Shown piece after piece: positions 48,738-61,566 of a DNA stretch of 64,000 nt. The DNA comes from Trichosphaerium sp. ATCC 40318 (Eukaryota > Discosea > Flabellinia > Trichosidae). How positions within the stretch are numbered: the stretch's first letter is position 1; every line of letters starts with the position of its first letter. The notes under the pieces are model-generated. The model was given only the letters and a program-made list of their open reading frames with translations, made no database searches and had not been told where the DNA came from. Both the position numbers and the translations under genes were made by a program. The stretch lies in NCBI GenBank assembly GCA_038496445.1, contig JALMLS010000064.1:372001-436000 (forward strand), given 5' to 3'.

Positions 48738-51700
48738 GTGGAGGTTGTAAACTATTTGAAGCGAGATCCGCTAACGACGAGGGATGTGCTCACTAGTGGC
48801 GCACACGTGCAGTGGGCTATGGAGTGCATCGGTCAGGCTTTTGCGCTTCCATTAGAAGACAATTTGGACGTGATACAAGACGCAATGGCGGTTTATAGAC
48901 AATGGATATTGAGGAGAGAAGAGCGGCCAGACACTATCAACTCGAATAAAGAGCAGTATTTCTTACAGGTTTAGAAACACCATGGATACGATTACTTACT
49001 AACTGACGGTACTGTAGACTATGTTTGCGCATTTTTCGCTGCTTTTTGAACCTCGTAAATCTCAAACCGAAAACGTACGCTTGCTCGCTTTCTCAGCCGT
49101 AGGCGGTGCTATGGAGAATATTCGTAGTTGTAACGGTTGTAGGGTTTGGAACATCAAGTTCAATTATGTGCAGAAGTACTCACTAAAATATATCGACGTG
49201 TTAGCAGAGGATCAGAAGACGTACAAATTATTTACTACTTCCATAAAAAAAACCAAAAATGGTGACATTTGCAAAATAGGATTTGCTTCTTTCAGATCAG
49301 ACGTGGTCGTATTTACTCAGACTTCTACTTGGTATAGTAGATTCGCTATTTAAAAATCAAGGAACAGAAAATACTTCTGGTCCAAGTTTATCAAGCCTCA
49401 TCCCGTTGGCTTTGAAAGTACGCAACGATTTTTATTGATAAAGAAAAAGAAGAAAAATAGAAGTTAATATTAGAGTAACTTTTTTGCAACTGTTTAGTTT
49501 TTTTTTTTGAAACATTTGGTTCTGCGTTAATATAATTGAATAGGTCCTCTTAGAGGTATGGTTGAAATCGGATACAACTAGTTCCACGTTATGGCAAGCT
49601 CTTGAGCTATTGGCTCGCGGTTGGGCGAAGGATAAGGTCCACATTTTTGTTGTGCATTTTCATGAAATAGTTGAATATTTTTTGTTAATATTATCGTTCA
49701 GACAACAATATCTCATTGGAGCGCTGTGTGTAATGGTTTAACAATGAGAGTCCTTAATTTGATTTATGGCCCTGATTATGGAACATCCCATGTCATGATA
49801 CATTTCAAACTAAACAAACAAGTTGTTGGGTACATTATTTTAAATTTTTGTTATTTTATTTTTTGGCACTGACAGTTGGTTGTAGGGAGGATCTAGGCGT
49901 TACTGTAATAGAGATGGATCCTGATCAAGTATACTATTGTTGGTATCGCATGCTTCGTATCCTAAAACCTCACTATCAAGAGATTTAAAATGCACATTCT
50001 TGTCCTTGACAAAAAAACCAGATATTTTAGGTAATCCTTGTGAGATTCAAGAAGCTGATATATTCCGTCTTGCGTTTGAGAATATATATGATCTAGTAGG
50101 ACTTTACTTAGAAGTAAGCAACCTACAACAACAAAGAAGGGTACTTATTTTTTATTACTATTATCAATGTTGCTTTTATTCGCTTATTTAAATACATTAC
50201 AGGCTGCGTATCGAAAAAATTTGACGCCTAGGGCTTTGGTTCAACTTACAAAGAAAAAAGAAATTGATTCACCACGTTCAAGGCAACCAAAGGTAATAGC
50301 GCCAAGAGGAAATACATTGCTTCATATTTTTGGAGGCTGGCTATTTGAGGCTGTACTGGCAAATTATAAAGGGTGCGATGAACAGTTTTGTTTTTTATTA
50401 TTTTGTGTTTCATTGAGTGTTGGCGTCATATTGATTTATCTTATTTATTTTAATTTTATAGGTTCGAAGAAGGCACTGCGCTCGCTTGTTCCGCATTGTG
50501 TAAAATATTTTGTAATCTAACGGACAAAGAGACTTTCCTTCCTGAGTACCTAGCGAGCTTCTATACTTGTATTAGTAGGGTAAGTGTTGAATTGGGTTTT
50601 AAAGAATTCTGTCTCTTGCTAATAAATTAAAAGGTGTTGGAAACGGGCGACGTCGATGATAAAGTCGTACAAGCTATTTTAAAAGATTGTGGAACTCTGT
50701 TTATAAAAGAGTTGCAAGGTTCGGTCACTTTGTTTCAAGGTGTATTTGTAACGCTTGTATATAGGTGGCAATGTGCTCATTCCCTTTTTTGTTTATAATT
50801 TTTCGAAAGTTTGGGTATGCGCGTAGTTGGATTTTCTTTACATGTATTTAAACTAATTAATCTTAGCGTGAATATTATCCTTCTCTATCTCAAGTTAAAT
50901 TGTCATGTTTGGATATTATTACTACATTGATTTCACTTCCAAATCATATGCAGGACGCGAAATTGTACTCTAAACTGTCGAATCAAATCTCGTATGGAGC
51001 GAACTTAAAAGCCGACATTAAGTCGTACTGTGATGTACGTTACTATGCTACTACTCATTTTGTTTTTAAATCTTATGTTTGTCGTAGTTGACCTATCATT
51101 TCAAATTTATTTTCATGAGCGCGTTGGATAATGAACGATCATCTCTTTGTGTTCAAAAGCTGTTATGGTCATTGAATCTGTTTATTCATGATTTACTGAG
51201 AGGAGGACGAGGTTAGTTGTAGTATTTTCTTTAATATGCGTTTCTAATCTGTACAGGTTCTCGTGTACCTTCATATGGAGAATGGGTGTTTAAATGCATC
51301 ACAAAGGTTGGTGTTTAGTACATTTAAACGAGTACTTATTGTAATAGCTTCTACGAAATGTTCGTGGACAATATTGGGCATCAGAGGCAACAAATACAGC
51401 ATTTGATATGCTGCAAGCTTTGACGAGCATAAGCGAGCATCTACCTGGTGATTTACGCACGCGTGTATGTGATATCATAGATTCGATTGCTTTGATAGCA
51501 ACTAACCTTTGCTTTGCAGGTACCTTGTCGCATTATAAACGAAGTCTCTCTTTGGGTGTTGGATTGTGCTACAAAGATTGGTACAATGCAAAGCCAAGGG
51601 CTTGATGCTCAAATAGCTGAGCTCGAAGGGATGATGATAAATGCGTATTCTGTTCTTGCAGATTGGAGTATTGTAGCAGGTCAGCTAAAGGTAGACCTAA

Positions 51701-54700
51701 CTGCTAGATTGGGTTGTAATGATGGCCGACCAACTGATGGGCCTGAAGAACAATCACCACTTCAAACATTATTGCAAGCTGTTACATATGGTATTCATGA
51801 ATGGTCTCCGCTTGGGCAGGAGATTTCAGCACGTAGACAGTTATCCTTACGTGTGCAGGTATGTCTATTATTTTTGCAAAATCTTGTTACTTACTTTATC
51901 CAAAGAAAGCTGCTAGTTTTGTTTTGTTGAATTTGTTGAATAATTTTGAATGTTTCCCAACTACGAGTGGTGCTCATAGGATGTCCTCTGAGCTAACTGA
52001 AGACGATGTACTACAAATCGTTAGTAGCCGGTATGGTCAACTTGTTAACGATCTAAAAAAAAGCCTAAATATTTTTTCTGTTTTAGGCTCTCATCACAAA
52101 CAAACCAAAAGATTGACACACGCCAATACGTTCGTTATTTTGTGGTAGATGAAGCCACTACTATCACGATCATTGACGTCCCAAGCGTTAAAGAAGAGCA
52201 TAGTACGTGTTTCCTTAAAGATGAAATAATATTAATTTAATGTCACTCCTAGTGCCGTTGTGTGTATTGATTATTAGAAATAAATGCGGTAAATACGTGT
52301 GGACAGCTAACTTGAAGTATTTTGATAAAGCAGGAGAAGCAGTATGTCCAAAAAAATCTGTTCTTTTTCTAAGCTTTATTTTAGACACCAGATAGTGTTG
52401 TTGTTCCTAGCGCAAAGTTATGTACAAAACCAATCAATTGCGCTACTTATGATGGGTATTTAAAGCTAGTTGCTTGGTTTATATTAATGCTTTGGTTAGG
52501 AAGCCTACTGATACTGCTGGTGGTACTTTACAGGATACATTAAAGCGGTACTGGGACAGGGACGATGAGGAAAACTCGTTCGCTGATGATGCGTTGGAAG
52601 CTTCAAATAACGAAAGCAAGCGTTTAATGGAGACCAATTATGGGTATGTGGTACACACAAGGTTAAGAAGTCTTATTTTTTTTATGTAGATTGAGTTCTG
52701 ATATTGCGTTCAAACCGCCTAAGAAACCTGATGTTTATGACTCTGAGTGTAAATTTCAATATGCTAGGATTTTGTTAACACATCTGGTAAGTGATAACTG
52801 GTCGTTCATTCGTGTTTATGTTTTACTGTTTAGGGTCTGCTTTCACCTCAAAATATTGGCCGTATAGGTATTCTAGATAGCGCCAAGAAGGATTCAAGTA
52901 CTAATGGTAACTTGCATGCTGCATTGAGGGAGCTAGATAAGATATCAGAGTATGTTTTTTTTCTTTTTTTTTTTTTGTTTATTCATAACTGGTGCACAGA
53001 CGTGAGACAATGACTATCTCTGTTGTCTATGCTAAGCGTGGTCAGAAAGCTGAATATGAAATGCTCTTAAACAAGGGCTCTTCAGATTATCAAGACTTTA
53101 TTTCAGGCTTAGGATGGGGTGTACGCATACATTGATTTGTTTTTGAGCTTGTGACAAAATTGTTTACTTTTTTTTTTCCAAATAGGTGAAATTAGCCGAA
53201 CATTCTGGTTACACTGGGTCACTTGAAAAGCGAAAGTTTGTGGGTGATGTTGCTCCTTACTATGCCGATTATCGTACAGAGGTTATATTCTTGGTTGCTA
53301 CCTTAATGCGAGAGCAATTGAAGCGAGACAAATCTGATAAGCGAAGTGAGGATGCAGATGTCAAAGTTGGTATGTTAAACAATTAACTAAAGGTTGTTTT
53401 ATCCTTATTCCTACTGCTAGATATGCGTGAGCTGTTCAAAGAAAAGAAAAAGGCGATATCACGAACACTTGTAACGTTGTTCTGGATGGAAGATGAAGAA
53501 GACTACAATACAAACTTCTTCAGAGACCGTGAGAAGGAGTTAAAGGAAGCAAAGTCTTCAGATATAGAGAAAAAGTCTCGTACGCGTAAAGGTGATCAAC
53601 TACCTGAGAAGACAGTGTCAGATCCAAATGATCTTACTGTTAATAAGAAACGTAAGACTGTGAAGAGGTTCGTTTTAGGCTTTTTTTTTTATTTGAACGC
53701 TAGTTTGCTTATAATATTACTGCAATAGACGGGAACCACTACATATTATTATTGTACCTCTTAAGAGTGCGTTGTATCGTATTATTATTCAAAATAAGGA
53801 AGGCCGAGTAAGATTGTTTTTAAACTACAGTGGTTTTGTATTATTTACTCATTTCTCAACTCTAGAGCGTTTCTGGAGGTCCTCTGAATACGAACATGGT
53901 AGTTAGTAAATCTACACTTGCTCAGATGGTACGAAGTACCGCTATAAATCTCTACCGAACTGCGCAAGCGGCGTTGGACAGAAAAGAGGCAAAATCAGGG
54001 TATGAGATGATTTAAACAAATGTATCAGTCATCTAATACGTAGTATAGATACACAACACGACAGTCCAAGATTATAGACTTAGTGCGCCGGTTCCGTCGT
54101 GATGTAGAAAGAGACAATTTTTACACCTCCCTCTTTGTAAAATACACGAGGTATCATGATATTTGCTTTATTCCAAGGTGCTAACCTGTTTAAAATGAAG
54201 AGCTGGAAAACGAGTCTCTGGTCGTCGAAGAAATATAAAGGTTGGAGAGAGTGGAACAACTGTTCGATTAAAGATTCATCTGCCTGTCGGTAGAGTAACC
54301 ACTGTTATGCTGCCAGCAACGGATACATTGAGATCTGTTCTTGACAATGTTTGTAAATCTGGTGGTAAAGGTACACTCAAGTTTTTTGTTTGTTTGAAAC
54401 GTTTTGACTTACTTGGTAAAAAGGTAATTTGAGTATAAATCGATTCATACCACGTGATATGAGCGGTAATGAACTACCTCTTTCGAAGACTGTTGGTCAA
54501 CTACATACAAAGGAAATAACCTTTAAGGACGAGAAGGGTACTTTAAAAGTTTTTTTTTCGTATTTGTTGTTTCTTATTTTTTTGGTTTAGCCTTCAAGAT
54601 ACATCTACCTCAAGGGTTTAAATCAGTCTTGTATGATCCAGACAAGACAGTTCGTCAAGTGCTTGGAAAAGCATTTGCTACACGACAGGATATATCACTT

Positions 54701-55901
54701 GATAAGTTCATTGCCAAGGATCCAAGTGGCAATGAAATCGACCTGGATATAACCTTACGGCAGTATGGTAAAAATGACATAATGTTTAGAGAGAAGAGAA
54801 AGGGTGACAAGAGTGATAAGAGTGAAAAAAGTATTGACTTTAAAGATAAAAAGGAGTCAAAGGAAAAATCTGCCAAGTCCGAAAAGAGGTTAAACAAATT
54901 TCCACTTGAGAAAGCGGGTTCTGGAAAGATCAATACAAAGGCTGATAAAGACAAACACACAAAGTCTGATAAAGACAAGTCTACAAAGGCCGACAAGGAC
55001 AAATCCGCCAAGTCTGAAAAAGACAAATCAACAAAGGCTGAAAAAGATAAATCAACAAAGGCTGAAAAGGACAAATCAACAAAGGCTGATTATAAGGATA
55101 AATCTACAAAATTGGACAAATCCACAAAATTCGAAAAGGATAAATCCACAAAGGCCGAAAAGAGATCAAAGAAGGAATTTCCGCTTGAAAGAGGTAATTC
55201 TGGAAAGGTGAACACAAAAAGTAGTCTAAAGGAAAAAGACAAAAAATACAGTAAGCAGTAGAGAAAAAAAATGAAAGAAAAAAAAAAAACAAAGAAATAT
55301 TTATCTCAACCATGACTTCCTTTTACTTTTTTTTTTTGATTCAAAGAAAACATCTCATTTACTCGCTCGTGTTTAGTTGAAGCATAATAAAGAATCTCAA
55401 TTGTTGTTGATACTTACAGTGCTTCAACTTCTCAAAAGGGTGTCTTTTTTTTTTTCTCGTGCAATTTGATTTCTTTGCTTGTATACTTCTTCTTTATTAC
55501 TATTATGTATCTATCTGTATTTTAGAACAACAGCGTCTTTCAGTTTCGGCACCAGCAACACCGCGTAAAAGAACGGAGTTAAAAATGTTTTCAATACATC
55601 TATCAAACGGTCAAATAAGGTACCTGCGTTGAACTGGTTAGTTAGCGTTTGTTTGTGGGAGATTTTTCCAACGCACTGATTTTTTAGCTCTCGGCAGTAT
55701 GAGTTACACAAGGACAAGCCCCTACGTGTTATATTGGAGAGGTTGTGTGCGTCTCGAGTAGATGTCTCAATGTCTTTTGAAGCAAGAGATTTTGAAGGTC
55801 ATCTTCTCAACATTGATATGTCAATGGCAGAACTAGGTGTTCGTAATATATCGTTTACAAAACCAACAAAAGGGAAAAGAGCAAAAGAGAAATCACAATG
55901 A
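48738..55901 (+). CDS. RalGAP beta-like protein with C-terminal RBD/ubiquitin-like domains
   Basis: The start (48738-) reads MEVVNYLKRDPLTTRDVLTS, AHVQWAMECIGQAFALPLED, matching the RALGAPB N-terminus. NTLLHIFGGWLFEAVLANYK and LCKIFCNLTDKETFLPEYLA match its middle. The Rap/Ran-GAP-type region reads DFISGLGWGVKLAEHSGYTG, PYYADYRTEVIFLVATLM, LHIIIVPLKSALYRIIIQNK and LAQMVRSTAINLYR. RalGAP beta partners a catalytic alpha subunit to switch off Ral-type GTPases. Unlike animal RALGAPB, the frame continues into three domains of the Ras-binding/ubiquitin-like type, opening VRLKIHLPVGRV, FKIHLPQGFKSV and MFSIHLSNGQI. These are separated by a Lys/Ser/Thr octapeptide repeat. The stop is TGA at 55899-55901. 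Some exon edges are approximate. Confidence 0.85.
54941..55162 (+). repeat. 24-bp coding tandem repeat (DKSTKAEK octapeptide)
   Basis: About nine copies of an 8-residue unit, A(D/E)KDKSTK with variants, are encoded in tandem. DNA copies are nearly identical in the middle. One copy has a Tyr insertion and one is shortened. It forms a highly charged, disordered linker between the second and third RBD/UBL-like domains of the RalGAP gene. Length variation between strains is likely. Confidence 0.85.
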
Positions 55902-56190
55902 GAAAATGAAAAAAAAAAAAAAATAAACAATGTCAGCTGAAGATTATCGATGAGTAGTTGGATGTGACACTTCTTGACATCCTTTTATTCCTTTTATTTA
56001 CATCATTATCGCTTTTTGAAATAGTCTAAAGCGTCTTCCGCTCCTAGTAAGCGAGGTGACTGAGTTGTATGATAAAACTATTGTATCGGTAAAAGTAAGG
56101 CAAGCAACTTCCCTGTCACCGCGTACAACTATCCTATGTTTCTGTTGTGTTGTGTATTCAAAAGTACTCGTTTTAAAAACCGTTTCTGCT

Positions 56191-57200
56191 ATGTCTTTCA
56201 TTGGTTACATTCTTGGTGGAACCCTTCTTGTTTATTCCACTTGTATGTGTTTTTTAGGCCGTACGCTTGTGCAACACGCCAAGGAACTACTTATTATTAT
56301 AAAAGGAAGTAGTTTCTCGGATTTACAGCATTTTTACCGTTGTTCACTGTTATTTGCTCGTTTCTTGTTTTTTTAGGAACGCGTATAGTACACCTTAGAA
56401 CATTGCGAACTTTTCGAAATGATTTAGGAACACCATTAAGCTGTTTATCTACGTATGCATACAAATTTCTTGAACTATTCTTAATTGAAATTAGGGAACT
56501 TCCTGACATTTCATTCACTGTCCATAAAGTACAAGGTATACGCAAAAGCCAGAATATTGTATCTGTTCATATTACAGACGCTGCTTTCTCAGTGTCAGTT
56601 TCTTGTTATTTTACACAAGCAAAGAGAAGAAACTGCAGAGACTTGTATGATTTGGTAGAGGGCCAAGTCGGCACTCTAAATCTACCTGTCACACCACGTG
56701 CTCGTAATGTATACTGTTGATTCTAACCAATAAACAAGCTTTCAAAGCCTTTTCTTTTCCTTTGCCATTTAACCTGAGTAGCAGGTACTACTGTGTTTTA
56801 GTTCCAAAAGTTAATAATAAAAACATGCGCAACTTTTCCTAGAACCAAGTTTTGATGCTAAAAAATTTGCCTTGTCAACTCTTAATGCTTTGACAGACAC
56901 GCATAGGCGAGCGTTGTCAATACAAATAACGAAGATACCTTCTAACCATACAACAATAGGATCTACAATCATGAACGAAGGTACTTTTTTATTTACGTTG
57001 GCTGCAAAAAATAACAAAGAATGTAATGTTACATTGCTGTGAGTATATGTCATGTCATATATATTGTATCATTTAATCTACTTGCAGATATCTTACACAT
57101 AGAATCTAGTATTAAATGTGCTTCCTCTGTTACATGCTTACTCTGTCTTGCTATATTTTGTTTTGTTTTCATGATTATAGTTGATATATTATTATATTGA
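56191..57200 (+). CDS. Unrecognised multi-exon protein, possibly tail-anchored
   Basis: A frame beginning MSFIGYILG can be spliced to RTLVQHAKELLIIIKG, then RTRIVHLRTLRTFRNDLGTP, YKFLELFLIEIRELPDISFT and LYDLVEGQVGTLNLPVTPRA, then SFDAKKFALSTLNALTDTHR and TKIPSNHTTIGSTIMNE. A final exon encodes a hydrophobic stretch (SVTCLLCLAIFCFVFMIIVD) before TGA at 57198-57200. An alternative last splice ends the protein at about 57045-57100 without the hydrophobic tail. No family is recognised. The start is uncertain because open frame extends upstream to about 56050. This may be two genes. Confidence 0.35.
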
Positions 57201-57712
57201 TTAATCACAATAAGCTTTGCTAGTTCCATTTTATCTGGATGATTTCCATTCTTAAATGGTTTATCATTACCACACTACAACAAGTATCAGTAAAACAATC
57301 ATTTAAGGTATACAAATGAGCACAATAGACTTTGAAGTAAAGTTTTTAGTTAAAAAAGTAACTCTTTTGAGTTTGTATTCAAATGTTGTTAAGGCACCCT
57401 CACAAAGAACAAATTGGTTAATTTTAGGCGATGCCGTTAGTATTGAGATTAAAAAAAAGACGAAACGTACTTGTGGTATCACACTTCGTAGTGAATTTGC
57501 TTCCTAAAGGATATTGACTTTTTTCATTAGGTTGCTATTTCCGTACTGCTTTAACACGTCGAACCACATCATGTGTTACACGCACGTGCGTTATTGTAAG
57601 CCAATTTGTTCTTTTGTATACTAAGTAACGTAAGTTACCCATTACTCTATCACATAATCCATATATCTCCGATCGCAGTGTATCTAAAGCTCTAAGTCGA
57701 AAAGTGTGAGTT
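57201..57712. other. Spacer with an uncertain short open frame
   Basis: A 63-residue frame (57316-57507, beginning MSTIDFEVKFLVKK) contains NWLILGDAVSIEI and then basic residues. It could be an exon of a small gene, but no partner exons or family could be found. The rest shows nothing. Confidence 0.25.
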
Positions 57713-58496
57713 TTAATTTATCTTCATTTTCTCTGTGTACTTGTCAATGACTGGTGCGTTTGATTCCTTTATGTGTATTGGTCTCTGTAAAGTATCCATA
57801 GTTGATGGACTTGGCTTTACACTCATCTGGGATCGAGTGGTGCTAGAATTTCTACAAGAAACCGAAATGAGCTTAAATAGGAAAAAAACTACTCGTTTTG
57901 GCAATTAAACATACGCTACTTCTTCGTCCATTACTTCCAGCTCTTCTATTTCCCTCTCAAATTCATCCAGTAGTGTTGACACGTCTGATATCGACGACTC
58001 AACTGAAAAAAAAATAACATTAGATGAAAGCTCGTAATCATACTTGTGAGCTTGTTTTCTTTGCGTTGTCATCAAGTTTAATTAGGAAGTTTGGTTGAAC
58101 GACAAAAAAAGTCCTACGATTTTTGTAGATTGTACCTCTAGCTGGCTTGTGGTTGAACTTCAATTCGTGTTTCTCATACCTATATTACATGATTAAACGG
58201 TATAGTACAATTGGTGATGTAATTACCACTTTTGTCCACCTTTACTTTGGGCCATTTGCGTAGCTTCCCATTCCGCTTGCTCTCTCTAACGTTTGCGTTA
58301 AACTTATAACAAAATCTACGTAGTTGTACGTCTGCTTGTGCTCTAGTTATATCTTTAGCACCTACAAGCACAGGCGAAGGTCCTATACATCAATTACACA
58401 AAAAAACGTAGTGAGTTTTATCATACCGGCTTCTTCTACGTAGTCTGAAGAGGACATCTTCATGAGTCCCTTAACATCGTATTCTTTCTTCTTCAT
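57713..58496 (-). CDS. Small charged hypothetical protein
   Basis: The start at 58496 reads MKKKEYDVKGLMKMSSSDYV, spliced to GPSPVLVGAKDITRAQADVQ, then LRRFCYKFNANVRESKRNGK. Later exons give YEKHELKFNHKPAR, SISDVSTLLDEFEREIEELE and finally QRPIHIKESNAPVIDKYTEK, with the stop at 57713. The protein is hydrophilic with no membrane segment or signal peptide. No family is recognised. The exon join near 58190 is not resolved. It is divergent from the RhoGAP gene, about 200 bp away. Confidence 0.5.
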
Positions 58497-58692
58497 TTTG
58501 CGCTAGCTTGTTGTAATTTGAAAAATGTGCTAATTTCCTAGCAAGTCATAAAAAGGTATCTAACCCACGGAGCAAAAATCAACCCCACTGTGTATTGGCT
58601 CAGCGGAAATATATTAAAGTCTACAAGCATACTTATTAAACACTTATAATGAATACGTACGTTTAAATGCTTTGATGCTTATATTAAAGTAT

Positions 58693-61184
58693 AATGGAGC
58701 GCTATTGCAATTCTGGCAGGCTATAAAAACATCCTATTTTTGATAATCGAAGATTTAATGATGCTGATTACCTTTTAGTACTCTATGGCATGAAAGAATA
58801 GATCCTACAACATCAAAAGTATTTTTTGGAAGCTCACAAACTGGAGTTTGCCAATGGACTAAACCAACCGAGGGAGTAACGTACGACGCTAAATTGACAA
58901 TAAAAATTCAAAATTTAAGCGTTTTCAAAGGACCAAAGCAGCGCCTGCTTATTTTGCGTTGTGGGAAGAAACGTACAAAATTCCCTTCTTCGTTGACAAT
59001 AAAACAAACGAGAAATCATGGCAACTCCCCGAGGTATTTTCATCCCAACGATTTTTTTGATTTCGAAAAGCTTAAAACCACTTCCTTATAGGGCATGTTT
59101 GCTATACCATTCTCATCGTGGGATGATAGCTTCATGAATAAGTACTTGGCCGAAGAGAAAAAGCCACCTCCTCAGCCAATCGCTAAAATCCCACAAAGGG
59201 ATTCACTACAGCAACAGCAGCATTCAGTAAGTGCTGCTTCGATTAACAGTAGAACAAAAAAGGATTCTGTATGTCACTCTTCTCACGTACAGTTGACGCA
59301 ATTAACACTTTGTTTAGGCATCTACTATACAAAAGAGGAGATCATTCGGTAGTTCAAGTAGTGGTAATGTACGCGCTGGTTCTATCAGCCTATCACCTGG
59401 ACAGCCCCGTGCAAACACGTCAAAGTCATCAAAACAAAATTTTCGCTCTGTACGTTGATAAGAAATCAAAAAAAAAAACCAAACAGTTGACATGTTGATT
59501 TCTTACTATTGGTATAGACAGTGGCTGTAATGACAAATGCGAATGCTCATCCTAGCCTTGCTACATCACCTCGCATAAAGAATGAGTTGAAAGAAGGTAC
59601 AGATATTATATATGAAGGAAGTTTATTTGTTGCTTATTTTTCATTCAGAGATCAACTTGTTTCAGTTGCAAGGTTATGCACAAAAGTATTTTAAAACCAA
59701 AAAACGTGGTATCCTAAGACGTAAAGTACCTGTTGACGAGATGTTAAAATGGCAGGCTGTACGTTTCCCGTTAAACAACAACACGACTGTTTTTTGTTTT
59801 GCTTATTTTTTGTTTTTTTTAGACTGCCATCTCTGCTCCTCTATTGAAGCTTAAGTCTTCTCTTGCTAAAGTTGCTGTATCTAACTTTAAGAGCTTAATG
59901 ATGTACATGGGTGATAGACCTTCTAAAATGAATGTAAATGTACTGGCACAGAGGATGATCGAAAGAGCCATAAAAACCCCTGAAATGAGGGATGAGATGT
60001 ATTGCCAGGTTTGTAAGCAACTCAATGGCAATCCGAATGAGTACGATTAAATCATTTTATTGTTCACTGCTCACTATGTCTTAGAGATAGTCTCAGCAGA
60101 GGATGGGGTCTAATGTGTATATTCACAACTACATTCCCTCCAAGTCGTAATTTGGAGTCGTTTTTAACAAAGTATTTGAGCGAGCATTTAAAAATGCCAG
60201 ATGAGCGTCTAGCTAAGTGTGCCAAGTACTGTGGACGCTGGCTCAGTAAAGTAACACTAGGAGGTACTCATTGATGGTATATTGGCTATCACTTACCTTC
60301 TTCAATAGGTGTTAAAGTAGCTCGACCATCTTCAAAGGACTTGCAAGCCATTACAGTGCGTCATCTTTTTTTTTGCAAGAAGATTTAGTTTATTTTACTC
60401 ACCAATGCTTAGGAGGCTCCTTTTAAGTATGTGTTGTTCGGTAGCAGTCTAGAGAGTACTATGCATGTACAAGGTCAAACACGACCTGAATTAGAACTTC
60501 CTCTTGTTCTTACTAGTATTTGTGATAAGATTAAAGAATGTGGTGGATTTCAAACCGAGGTATTCAAAAAAAAACTTTGACACAAGAACTTGTGTGTGGT
60601 TCTGACAAGTGATTAGGGCTTGTTTCGTGTTCCAGGAGACGCTGCTCAAATGCGTCTTTTGAAAGATCAGCTTAATGCTGGTGATTACACTTTAGATTGT
60701 GATGATACTTTCACTCTTGGATCTCTATTGAAGCTATACTTGAGGTACCTAGTCTTTTTTTGGACAGTGTCAATTTGATGAAAGGATTTACTTTATTTTT
60801 TAGAGAGCTAGAAGATCCTCTCTTTGTCGATAGTGTATACGATGAGTGTATCAATTGCGGTAAAACTGATAATGCTATTGGATGCATGGCAGTCATGAAT
60901 CAACTACCTGAAATTAACCAAAAGGTATAGTTGAGGTTTTCTGTCTAAAACCAAGTTTTTTCTGAAAGAGATTTTTTTTTTAGGTTGCTTTTTACATTCT
61001 CGACTTTTTGTACGATCTATCAAAACCTGAGCACGTTGCACGTACAAAAATGCCTGTTGAGAATCTGGCTTTGGTTCTTGCACCAAGTTTCTTACGTTGT
61101 CCTTCTGAGAAAAATTCTATGACAAACTATAAACACGAACAAACGTTTCTGCGATGTTTAATACTGGGACAGAGCATGCAGTAA
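58693..61184 (+). CDS. WW-MyTH4-RhoGAP protein (ARHGAP39/Vilse-like)
   Basis: A WW domain is visible as LWHERIDPTTSKVFFGSSQT, then VCQWTKP. A second WW-like module contains FFVDNKTNEKSWQLPE. A Gln/Ser-rich linker leads to MyTH4 (KSLMMYMGDRPSKMNVNVLA, TPEMRDEMYCQVCKQLNGNP, RGWGLMCIFTTTFPPSRNLE, LAKCAKYCGRW). The RhoGAP domain follows (LPLVLTSICDKIKECGGFQT, GLFRVPGDAAQMR), carrying the arginine finger in GLFRVPG. The later ENLALVLAPSF has Ser where Asn is common. This WW-WW-MyTH4-RhoGAP order matches ARHGAP39 of animals, a regulator of Rac/Cdc42 in cell shape. The start is provisional: ATG at 58693 requires a GC donor after about nine codons, and another ATG lies at about 58649. The stop is TAA at 61182-61184. 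Confidence 0.85.
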
Positions 61185-61566
61185 AGTGTAATCTACAATA
61201 TTTGTGACATAAAAATAAAAAATAAAGTAATCCCTCCAAATATTACCTCTATTCATCATCTTTCGCGTATTATTACGTTTTATCTGTAGTACTATACTTG
61301 GAAAAGCGGTTTAGGAGCATACTTGGAAAAGAGTTGCGAGTTAAAGGGAGAAAGTTGTCATTTTACTAAAATGGAAAAATTGAGTTTTCTGAGCTCTTAA
61401 TTTACTTGAGAAAATGCTCGGTTTGGGTCTATGAGCAACACTGGGGAGCGTGTCATATCGTGCACACTGTGCGGCACAGTACCTTGGTTGACTTTCTGTG
61501 AAAGCTTCGCAAAGATTGGGGAACTATAAACTCAAAGGTGACGCCGAAAACACGCTAGTATTCAAA
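61185..61566. other. Intergenic region with a short direct repeat
   Basis: A 13-bp direct repeat, ATACTTGGAAAAG, occurs at 61294-61306 and 61319-61331. Nothing else is recognised. The region presumably includes the promoter of the arrestin gene. Confidence 0.45.

Noticed and set aside
54655-55074. Long antisense open frame rich in Ser/Leu/Phe opposite the RalGAP tail
   Set aside because: It is the mirror of the Lys/Ser-rich coding repeat. The sense frame continues the RalGAP protein, and the antisense composition is a by-product of the repeat.
61294-61331. 13-bp direct repeat as a mobile-element footprint
   Set aside because: It is too short, has no terminal inverted repeats between the copies, and could be chance in AT-rich sequence.
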